From contig NC_089863.1 in NCBI RefSeq assembly GCF_036373705.1, positions 1,838,444 to 1,902,443 of the forward strand: a stretch of 64,000 bases of DNA, in the 5' to 3' direction. Source of the stretch: Amia ocellicauda (taxonomy: Eukaryota; Chordata; Actinopteri; Amiiformes; Amiidae). Within the stretch, counting starts at the first letter, position 1. The number at the start of each line of letters is the position of its first letter. A model generated the notes under the pieces. The model saw only the letters and a list, made by a program, of their open reading frames with translations, was not told the DNA's origin and searched no databases. Both the position numbers and the translations under genes were made by a program. Shown here piece by piece: positions 55,121-64,000 of this stretch.

Positions 55121-56475
55121 CACTACACTGTACTATACTACACCTTATTGTACAATAAGATACTACACTATATAATACACATTACTGTACTCTAAGATAC
55201 TACACTACACTACACTGTACTGTACTACACTATACTGTACTCTAAGATACTACACTAGACTACCTTGTACTGTACTACACAGGGCCGGCCCATGGCATAG
55301 GCGGAATAGTCAAATGCTAGAGGTGGTGTCCATGCATAGAGGCGCCCTTTTTTACTTTTACTACTTTTTACTAATACCATTTTAATACTATTAATTCGAA
55401 ATATTATCAAAAAGCAAAAGCCCCCACAACAACATAACTTCATAACTTATTAGGCCAGGTTTTCTGTGTTGCCTGCAGCGTCACCCCAGCTGCATCAATT
55501 GCCCCCCAGCTCTCATAGTTAGACTGACCTGATTGTGTGGGGGGCAAATTCAGTTATCTGAAGCAGTGAGGGACACTGAACATGAAACATGATCAATTAG
55601 CATCAGTAGCCACTTGTCAAAAACACCAAAGCCCTCTGGTGCCCAGGGAGGAAAAAGAAGAAGAGAGGAAGAAAATCGGGATGAGGACAGAGGTGCTGTG
55701 ATGTGATGAATGAATAGTGTCTCTAATTGCACTGTTACTGTTTGAGTAGTGTTACTACTCGCCAGCTTACTCTGGACAATACTAGTAATGTTCGCTCATT
55801 TAAAGAGTTAGCTAGAGTCAATGTCAGTTACTTTTACCTTAAACTCATTAGGGATGTTGGAAAGACTATTCAGGTGTTTTGGGAATAACCTAACCTAGAA
55901 AATAATTTTGAGAAATACACTTTTTCTTTCAAGTGTGCTGCACAAATCATCCACTTATTTATCATTCGCTTTATGTCACTTGTTTGCTGCAAGAAAGCCA
56001 ATGCGAGTAAGGCTGTAGATCAATGCTACATTATGCATATTGCACTAATGTTTCTGTAATATAAATAAGAGTATTGCATGAAAAAAACGATATTAGAGAA
56101 TTAGTGCAATATGCATAATGTAGCATTGTTTTACAGCCTTACTCGCATTGGCTTTTTTGCAGCAAACAAGTGACATAAAACGAATTATAAATACAATATA
56201 AATAAGAGTATTGCACGAAAAATCTATATTTGATTCGTTTTATGTCACTTGTTTCTTTAATACTGTTTTTATTTTGTGTTTTCTTGGTTTCTAAAATAAA
56301 GAAAATCTCAAAGACATAAAGCTGTGCAGTTTCTGTGTGAGTGTATGAACACAATGGTCGGTGGTGGAATTGGCTGCGATGCAAGGGGCTATAATCTGGC
56401 CTAGGGCACCGGCCCTGGTACTGCACTACACTACACTGTACTCTACTGTACTATACTTTACTATAAGATACTACA
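55121..56475. repeat. ACTACACTGTACTGTACT minisatellite, split by a hAT element
   Basis: Loosely ordered TACTACAC/TGTACT words at 55121-55279 and 56418-56475, interrupted by the element at 55280-56417. Confidence 0.8.
55280..56417. mobile_element. Non-autonomous hAT-type element
   Basis: Starts CAGGGCCGGCCCATGGCATA and ends GGCCTAGGGCACCGGCCCTG, short inverted ends of hAT type. Flanked by 8-bp duplications GTACTACA and GTACTGCA with one mismatch, the target-site length of hAT elements. 1138 bp, with no transposase. An internal palindrome (about 55970-56180: ATGTCACTTGTTTGCTGCAA...AGCAAACAAGTGACATAA) is present, with a third, related copy to 56255. Confidence 0.85.
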
Positions 56476-56762
56476 CAGTCCGGTGAAGACTTAGACGCAG
56501 TCGACTGCAGGAGAGGAGAGCCACGCAGGTTGTATGGACAGTAGCCTGCAGAAGCGTAATGTGCTAATATGTGTCATGTATGTCCTAATACAGTGATTGT
56601 ATTGTGAGTCCACTGTTCTTGCACGATGCGAGATTAAAGCAAACGCAGCTGTCAGCAAAACTGCAAAACAGAAAGGCGAGAAGGGCGGGGAGGAGCGAGG
56701 GCTGAGCGGACGGACGAGAGGGCGGGTAGGGCTGAGCTGCTGTGTTTTTAATTGGCTCTGTG

Positions 56763-56767
<5 letters not shown>

Positions 56768-56840
<73 letters not shown>
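56768..56840. repeat. (GA)n microsatellite in promoter region
   Basis: About 36 GA units, 70 bp upstream of the dehydrogenase start codon. Confidence 0.95.
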
Positions 56841-56845
<5 letters not shown>

Positions 56846-56912
56846 GTACGGTCTTTAAAGAGACAAGATCTATCTCTCTCACACACACACACAGGTCGGG
56901 TCGTGAGGCGTT

Positions 56913-58675
56913 ATGCCCGGGGACGGAGGCAGCGGGGCGCTGGTACCGGTTCTGGCCGCGATCGGAGCTCTGACCCTGGCCGTGTGGCTGGTCCGGTTCG
57001 GCTGGGGCTGCTGGGTCGGGATCAGGAGCTACATCCTGTCACAGTACTGGAGCACAGACTTGCGGCGGTACGGGCGGTGGGCAGGTGAGCAGCAGATCGA
57101 CTGACTCATTCAGTGACTAAAGTGCATGATGGATTCAGTCGATGTGACTGGACAGGACAGGACAGGACAGGACTGGACTGCACTGCACAGGACAGCCCCT
57201 ATCCAGCAGGTTTTGGAGGTCACCCTTCTAGCACCAACATAAACACCTGCAAGTAGTTAATTGCAAACAACGAAGCAGGTAAACAGTCCTTTAGAAACCA
57301 GTCAAAAAATCCCTGGGTTGAGTTGCTTAATTGATTAATGACTCCTGTGTGTTCCCAGTGTTTAGATATTGGTGACCTATAAAATGAAGTGGATTGGGTC
57401 TCTCCAGGACCAGGTCTGGAGACCACTGGACTACAGTGACTGGGCTGTGTGAGGGGACTGGAGTGGACTGGACTATAGTGACTGGGCTGTGTGAGGGGAC
57501 TGGAGTGGACTGGACTATAGTGACTGGGCTGTGTGAGGGGACTGGAGTGGACTGGACTATAGTGACTGGGCTGTGTGAGGGGACTGGAGTGGACTGGACT
57601 ATAGTGACTGTGCTGTGTGAGGGGACTGGAGTGGACTGGACTATAGTGACTGGGCTGTGTGAGGGGACTGGAGTGGACTGGGCTGTGTGAGGGGACTGGA
57701 GTGGACTGGACTATAGTGACTGGGCTGTGTGAGGGGACTGGAGTGGACTGGACTATAGTGACTGGGCTGTGTGAGGGGACTGGAGTGGACTGGACTATAG
57801 TGACTGGGCTGTGTGGGGGACTGGATCATATTGACCTGATTATAGTGACTGGACTATGGTGACTGGTGTGGACTATAGTGACTGAGCTGTGTGAGGGGAC
57901 TGGAGTGGACTGGACTGGGCAATTTTTACAGTAAATATTTCCCCCTCTCTGTCTTTCTCTCTCTGCAGTGAAACAGAGGGGGGGGGGGGGGGGGGGGGGC
58001 ACAGCCAGACACAGACTGGTAGAGCAGCGATGAAGCACTGTGATAGAGCACTGTGATAAAGCGATAGAACACTGTGATAGAGCACTGTGATAAAGCGATA
58101 GAACACTGTGATAGAGCGATGGAATGTGTGGTAATAACACAGCGGGGGGGTTGTATCCAACCGAACAACACTTTCCTGCCCCGATTGTCATCCAGGGAGG
58201 GGCCGGATGACTGTCAGGCACACGGGCTATGGCTGTTGTTTACTGTGCTGCTCATCTCCTGGGAGAGGGAGAGGGAGACTGAATGTTCTGATTTTAATCC
58301 ATGTTGTTATCTTCTTTGCCGGGTAGTGGTTACAGGGGCAACCTCGGGGATCGGGAGAGCCTACGCTGACGAGGTATGGGATCAATTAAGCAATTAACTA
58401 ATTAACACTGTTGTCAGTGTTGTGCACTGATGCGTATTGTGTGCTGTGTAGCACCGTGTCTTGTGAACAGTGTTGTGAGGTTGTATTTGTCAGGTAATGC
58501 TTTATATGTCGAGTAGTGTTGCGTAGCAGTGTGTGTGATGTCGTGTGCTGCTGTGCACTGTTGTGTCACATTGTGTGTGCTGCGTGTTGACAGCTGGCCA
58601 GGAGGGGGCTGGACGTGGTTCTGATCAGCAGGTCAGCAGAGAGACTGCAGGCAGCAGCACGGGAGATAGGTGAGA

Positions 58676-58729
<54 letters not shown>

Positions 58730-61158
58730 CCTGTGCAGAATGGGGAGATCAGGGCTCTATGGCCCAGACAGGGAAGAGGGGGAGAGAGAAAGAGAGAGAG
58801 ATGGAGAGATGGAGGGGGAGGGAGGGACTTTGTGATCTTTGAATTTTGTTACCCTCTTCCCTCTCCCTCTCCCTCCCCCGCTCTCAGCGTCTCAGTATGG
58901 CTGCGCAGTGCAGGTGCTGCAGGCTGATTTTACCGAGGGAGGGGGCATCTACCCCGGCATCGCCAGCGCACTGACCGGCCTGGACATTGGCATCCTGGGT
59001 ACAGCGCCTCCGCCTGTCTGTCCGTCTGTCTGTCCCACTGAGAGTCACTTACATAACATGTTCATCAACATACCATCCCTCTCCCTCTCCCTCTCTCTCA
59101 GTGAACAATGTTGGAATGAATTACACGTCAAAGTTGGCTCACTTCCTGGACGTCCCCAACGCCGAAGAGGTACAGCTGCCCCTGGCCCCTCTCCCTCCCT
59201 CCCTCTTTCCCCCACCTGCTCTACCATTCTGATACAGTCTGTCCTTATTTCTGTTGCAACTTTCTTTTGAACTTCTCAAATCTCCCTCCCTCCCCCTCTC
59301 TATATTATTTTTTATAATTATTACATTTCTTATCAGATGTTCTTCTTATCCTGGGCGATTGTTACAATGTGTTACTGTATTTTGACACACAATGACCCAT
59401 TAATACAGCTGGGTTTGTACTGGTGCATTCTCAGGAGTCCAGAGTTTGTGTGTGAGAGTGCAGCCCCCCCCCCCTCTCTCTCTCTCTCTCCTGACAGTCT
59501 TGTGTTCCTACAGAGAATCACTCAGCTGATCAACTGTAACATCCTGTCAGTCACACAGGTCAGTCTGCAAGTGCCATGTGTTTGTGTGAGTGTGTAGTGT
59601 GTGAATGTGAGTGTGTAGTGTGTTTGTCTGACTGTCTGTCTCTCCTTAGATGAGCAGAATTGTTCTACCACAGATGATTGACAGGTACGTCACTGCTGAA
59701 ATGTCTCCCCATCTCTCGGTCTGTCTGTCTCTATTTGTCCATGGCTGTCTGTCCGTCCATCTATTTGACTAGAATAGTGATTTAATCAGTAACTCTAATC
59801 CGTGTTATTATTTCTGAACAATGAATACCTGCACTGTCCTCACTGCTCCCTCCCCCTCTCCCTCAGGGGTCGAGGGCTGATCATCAATATCTCCTCAGAG
59901 GCCGCCTCCCGGCCCCAGCCCCTACTCACTCTGTACTCTGCCAGCAAGGTGAGGCGCTATATAGACCACACTACGATCCACACAGAGACTGTACCTACAC
60001 AATGACACACTCTATCCCTCTCTCCAGATCTTCTTGACCTACTTCTCCAGGTGTCTGCATGCGGAGTACCGGTCCCGGGGCGTCACTGTGCAGGTGAGAG
60101 GTCAAGGGTCAGGAGAGGACCTCTCCCGGAAGGTCTCAGAGGTTTTACACACAGCGGGCCGGGGGAGACGCTTGTCTCGGCAGCACAGAGGAACAGAGAT
60201 CTTTCTGTATTTGGGTGTTGCCTCTCCAGTAGCTTGCTGGTTGGCTGGAGTGGGGTCTCCGTCCCGTTCTCAGCCCACCTCATTGGCCGTGGAACGAGGA
60301 TGGTTGGAATAATGGAGACATCTCAGCGGTTTTGTTTCAACACCCTAGCTTTTAGGAACTTGAAAGAGGATGTCAGTAGCCGTTGAGGCCAGAGTGTGCT
60401 TTAATATTTTAATCAGCGCTTCATGACTGATCAGCTTCAACATTCTCTCCCTCTCTCTCGCTGTCCTCTCTCCTAGTGTGTGACTCCCTTCATGGTCTCT
60501 ACTAACATGACTGGCAACCTGCCCGTGTCCCCGCTGGTTAAGCGCGCATCAGACTACGCACGGGAGGCTCTCGACACAGTGGGGCACAGCACCTTCACCA
60601 GCGGCTGCCTGTCCCATGCCCTGCAGGTCAGCCACGCCACCTTGGATGGACACCTCAGAGTCACACAGACGTTCAGAGAGAGAGAGAGAGACGGAGAGGG
60701 AGACACAGACAGAGACAACAGACAGACAGAGAGGGAGACAGGGAGGGAGAGAGAACATTAGATGCAGAAGACTGAAAGAGAGACAGAGACACACAGACCA
60801 GGGGAGTCACATGTTCAGGAGAATAGATTCTTATTGGCTGTCACTGATTTCCCCCAGAACCAACTATAAAGGTTAAAATGACAGGACATTGCGTTCGTTT
60901 AACATCCCCCCTACACGCACTGTGTTTATTGATCACGTGTGTTCTTGTGTAACGTTTTGGCAACACAGCCGATATGACAACAAAAAGGGAGAGACACCGC
61001 CCACTCACCCTCTCTCCCCTCCCCCTCCCCAGCACGCTACCCTGACAGTGGTGTTTCCCGGCTGGTACCGCCTCTCCCGGCTGGGTGTGCATCTGACGGA
61101 GAGATATGGCCAGAGCGTCAGCGCCCGGCAGCAGAGCGGCTCGGAGAAGGAGGAGTGA
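56913..61158 (+). CDS. hsd20b2: Membrane-anchored hydroxysteroid dehydrogenase, probably 20-beta-HSD type 2
   Basis: Short-chain dehydrogenase of the HSD17B3/HSD17B12/hsd20b2 group, which reduces steroid keto groups with NAD(P)H at the ER. Eleven exons with GT-AG borders: 56913-57084, 58327-58373, 58594-58669, 58888-58998, 59102-59169, 59514-59558, 59650-59684, 59867-59948, 60028-60093, 60477-60626, 61033-61158; 325 residues, one frame. N-terminal membrane segment (residues 9-34), cofactor motif TGATSGIG (60-67), NNVG (137-140), catalytic Asn in INCNILS (N167), S195, Y208 and K212 (YSASK). Later blocks are CLHAEYRSRGVTVQ and CVTPFMVSTNMT. The lack of the HSD17B3-type insertion after NNVG and the FMVSTNMT motif favour hsd20b2; hsd17b3-like is the alternative. 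In fish hsd20b2 acts in cortisol inactivation. The stop is followed by a 3' UTR to about 61600. Confidence 0.9.
57420..57900. repeat. ~42-bp minisatellite in dehydrogenase intron 1
   Basis: About ten copies of GACTGGGCTGTGTGAGGGGA followed by CTGGAGTGGACTGGACTATAGT. One copy lacks the last part (57660-57690). Confidence 0.95.
57978..57999. repeat. 22-base G homopolymer
   Basis: Uninterrupted run of 22 G in intron 1; on the transcript strand, so able to form a G-quadruplex. Confidence 0.95.
59310..59450. repeat. Interspersed repeat in intron 5
   Basis: TTATCCTGGGCGATTGTTACA...AATACAGCTGGGTTTGTACT resembles 52970-53075; partial copy of a common fish repeat. Confidence 0.55.
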
Positions 61159-61560
61159 GGGAGGGGTGTGTGTGTGGAACAGGTGGGGGGAGAGAGGGGA
61201 CACGGTTCAACCTCAGACCCAATCCTTGCCTGCCTGTGATGCCACATGGGGGAAGCCCTTGGGCGCCGGACTGCCCCCTGGAGACGATGGTACCCCAGAC
61301 AATCGGTTCCTAGGCTTCAGTCTAAACTTATCTGGTGTTTATGCACACGGATGCAGACACACACACATGATATTTTATAACACCGTGTTTTGATTGTGAT
61401 GCTTCTGGGTGGATTCCCTGCTTTACCATCCCATTTAAGACCAAACTGTACATAATTGTGTAGTTGTTTATGATAGTGTGTCTGTATCAGTCTCTCTCTC
61501 TCTCTCCACCTGTGTGTAGTTTGCAGGAATGGGGTTTGGGTTTGTGTGTGTGTGTGTGTG

Positions 61561-61590
61561 ATAAACAAATAAACCAATCAAATAAACGCT
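61561..61590 (+). terminator. Poly(A) signals of hsd20b2
   Basis: Three overlapping AATAAA-like words (ATAAACAAATAAACC, AAATAAACG) at 61561-61590 about 420 bp after the stop codon; cleavage is likely near 61605. Confidence 0.6.
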
Positions 61591-61733
61591 CCTCACTCCA
61601 GCAGGGTGAACATATATACTTGTGTCTTTATTTGTTGTAATTTTTTGCCTGCGACACAGCGGAGTGTCCCCCTGGGCATGAGCACGGGAGACACGTCAAA
61701 GAAACAAAAGAACAGATTGGTCTAAAAAGAGGC

Positions 61734-63631
61734 TTTATTCTTTAAAAACGAAACAGCAGAAGAAGAAGAAAAAGAATACAAATCAAGCCGTCTCGGAGGA
61801 CGCCGCCTGTGGCCTCTCACCCTCTCCTGGTTTGACGCACACCAAACCACAGCGTCATTTTATTTTCAAAACGGAGAAAAGAAATGTGTATTGAGAAGGA
61901 AAATCTGGCCGATGTCATTCACAGCGATTGTAAACAAACGAAACGTCAGAGTCACGCGTTTTATATGTACGGATCGATACAGAGCTCAGTTTATTCAGTT
62001 TTCTCCCCAAGCTGGTTTCATTACAGCAGTGATCGCAGCAGGGTCAGTCAAACCAGGTTGAGTTCACCAAGTACATTCATGACGCCGAGATCAGCGCGGT
62101 ACGGCACAGCCCAGCCCAGCCCAGCGTGGTACGGCACAGCGTGGTACAGCATGGCCCGCAGGAGAGACGCAGAGCGGGCGATGAGAGAGAGTGAAAGACA
62201 GAGAAAGACACGCAGACTGGACTGTCTCTCTGCTGGACTGGACTGGACTGGACTGTCTCTCTCACCCTCATTAAGACATTTGGCCTCATTCATTTCAATT
62301 GAATACCCCCCCTCCCCTCAAAAATCAATCAATCAATCAATCAATAAAATAAATAAATACCATATTAACTGGTATATAATGTGCACATAGATGCCCACCT
62401 CCCAAGAATCCAGTCCGTTTACCATATTTACCCACCTATAGGCCCCTCCAGTAACAAACTAATTGTGCTTATTTACAATACATGTATATATATATATATT
62501 TTTTAAACTTTGACTTTAAATTTTAAACTGCTCATTCGAAACGACACAGAATGTCATCCTGGCAGACCAAAAAAATCTGGATTTTATAAAATAAGTAAAT
62601 ATATCTCTCTCTCTGTATGTGCGGTCTTCTCTCTCTTTCTGGATCTGTATTTTAATTATATAGATAGATAGATAGATATAGACGCGCCCCCCCTCCCCAC
62701 GTTATGAAAACATGAAATAGATTTAAAATATATTCTGCCTCCCCCCTCCCTCTCTTCTCCTCCGCTCTGCCCTCTCAGACGGGAGGGTTCGCTTTTGATT
62801 GTCAGTCTATCAATATCAATATCCATACTACTTAATAACTAATAATCAATCAAAATGAAAACCTAAAATGTATAAATTTGTGCAATAACTTCGCGATTCT
62901 CTCCCTCCATTTCTCTTTCTATCCTTCCCCCTCCAAATACGAATCCCAAACTTGATAAAAACAATAATCCACAAATTAAAAGCAATAATCACCATCAGTC
63001 CCGTTAACTCTTACTAGCGATCGACTACTGATTATTTCTCCGATTGGCTCTCTGGCATCGGGATACACAGTTTGTCGTTCTGCCCGTGGGTCTGACCTAC
63101 AAACCCAGCAGGAGACCCAGAACCCCCGGTCAACGGGTCGAAACCGACCTCAGGAATGGGGTTCTGGCCCTGGCAGGGAGATGCCGCCGCCCTGCCCTAG
63201 AGGACACACACATACACACACACTTTATTTACGCAACTTATATTTGTTAGATTTTGTTTTTGGAAACACCTGCATCACTAACCCTCCCCCAGTACTGGCC
63301 CAGATACAGGCACACAGTCTGTCTGTCTGTCCATTTACTGTTTATATAGTAAAATACACACACACACACACACAAACACTCTCTCTCTCTGACACACACA
63401 CACAAAAGGCCTCCAGTCATGTCTCTCTCTCACTCTTTCCTTTTGAAAAAAAACAAACAAAACTAAACAAATATCTGATATCCAGTCGCTAATAAATGCC
63501 CCACACTGCCCCCACCCCACTGCCTCGAAATCACAAAATGATCACAAACTAAACACACTAACGCAATTATACAGAGCTGTTATACACAAAGACACCCCCA
63601 TGTATCAAACCCCCCCAACTGCCCCAATTTT

Positions 63632-63675
<44 letters not shown>

Positions 63676-64000
63676 TCAGTCAAGCACCCCTCCTCTCAAT
63701 AGATTTGTAGTGTATTTTTAGAAACAAATGTACAGTAATTTACAAATTGGCAGAGGGCTGCTACAGGGCACTACGGGTACCACAAAGTATTGCGACAGGG
63801 AGGGAGAGGGGAGAGGGAGGGGACAGACACAGATGGTAGCTATGATGGTAGCTGTGACCAGCTCCCTCCCCCTCTCTCTCCAATCACAAATCATCAAAAA
63901 AAAAAAAAGATTAAACTAAAATTAAAATATGAATCGCAAGTGCAATAACTATAATTTGAGCCGTAATAACAACAACAACAGCAAACAGAACTGATTCGAC
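61734..64000 (-). other. Likely long 3' UTR of a convergent minus-strand gene
   Basis: A minus-strand poly(A) signal (plus-strand TTTATT at 61734-61739) starts the region. It continues as non-coding AT-rich and microsatellite DNA: (TCAA)n near 62326-62345, (CA)n at 63351-63374 and 63634-63670. No ORF or exon could be supported before the right edge. The inference rests mainly on the signal and on the tail-to-tail arrangement with the dehydrogenase. Confidence 0.35.

Noticed and set aside
62077..62293. Minus-strand frames near 62.1-62.3 kb as exons of the convergent gene
   Set aside because: They translate simple repeats (AGCCC, ACTGG) and have no splice sites or domains.

Overview
This is eukaryotic DNA, almost certainly from a ray-finned fish. 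Two multi-exon genes read cleanly across GT-AG introns: an eIF4E2 (4EHP) homologue on the minus strand (50490-53455) and a fish-type 20-beta/17-beta hydroxysteroid dehydrogenase, closest in my judgement to hsd20b2, on the plus strand (56913-61158). The rest is mainly fish transposable elements (Tc1 elements, a SCAN-gag Gmr1-like gypsy element, Tx1-like LINE pieces, piggyBac, hAT), GIMAP-type GTPase remnants and very many CA/CT/GA microsatellites and minisatellites. The exact species cannot be told from the sequence. No tRNA, rRNA or CRISPR was seen.

Layout. 0-4 kb: two head-to-head copies of one Tc1 family whose transposase has DD36E spacing; the copy at 2541-3765 looks complete and undamaged. 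5.6-9.7 kb: a decayed, internally rearranged Gmr1-like LTR retrotransposon on the minus strand (gag with SCAN and zinc knuckle, protease, integrase, then only the first codons of reverse transcriptase). 10.3-19.0 kb: two apparently intact two-exon genes and one truncated copy encoding a small IBR-RING2 (RBR-like) cysteine-rich protein, separated by an LTR-like block and Tx1 LINE fragments. 19.9-21.6 kb: a degenerate duplicate of the 3' half of eif4e2. 22-26 kb: LTR-like units and featureless AT-rich DNA. 26-35 kb: broken GIMAP genes with a Tc1 element in one G-domain exon, an 0.8-kb-arm inverted repeat, a terminal-inverted-repeat element and a 1-kb array of 40-bp repeats. 35.7-44.7 kb: a large inverted repeat with arms of about 3.2 kb around a 2.6-kb spacer that holds an unrecognised 234-codon ORF. 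45-49 kb: a core-deleted piggyBac copy and small MITEs. 49.9-61.6 kb: eif4e2 and the hydroxysteroid dehydrogenase, divergently arranged about 3.5 kb apart. 61.7-64 kb: probably the long 3' UTR of a further minus-strand gene that converges on the dehydrogenase.

How the genes relate. The two clear host genes have unrelated jobs (cap-binding translational repression and steroid reduction). The IBR-RING2 copies and eif4e2 share 3'-flanking sequence, so this locus has been reshuffled by segmental duplication. The least explained parts are the IBR-RING2 cluster with its microsatellite-coded acidic tail, the giant inverted repeat with its spacer ORF and hairpin, and the template-switched gypsy copy.
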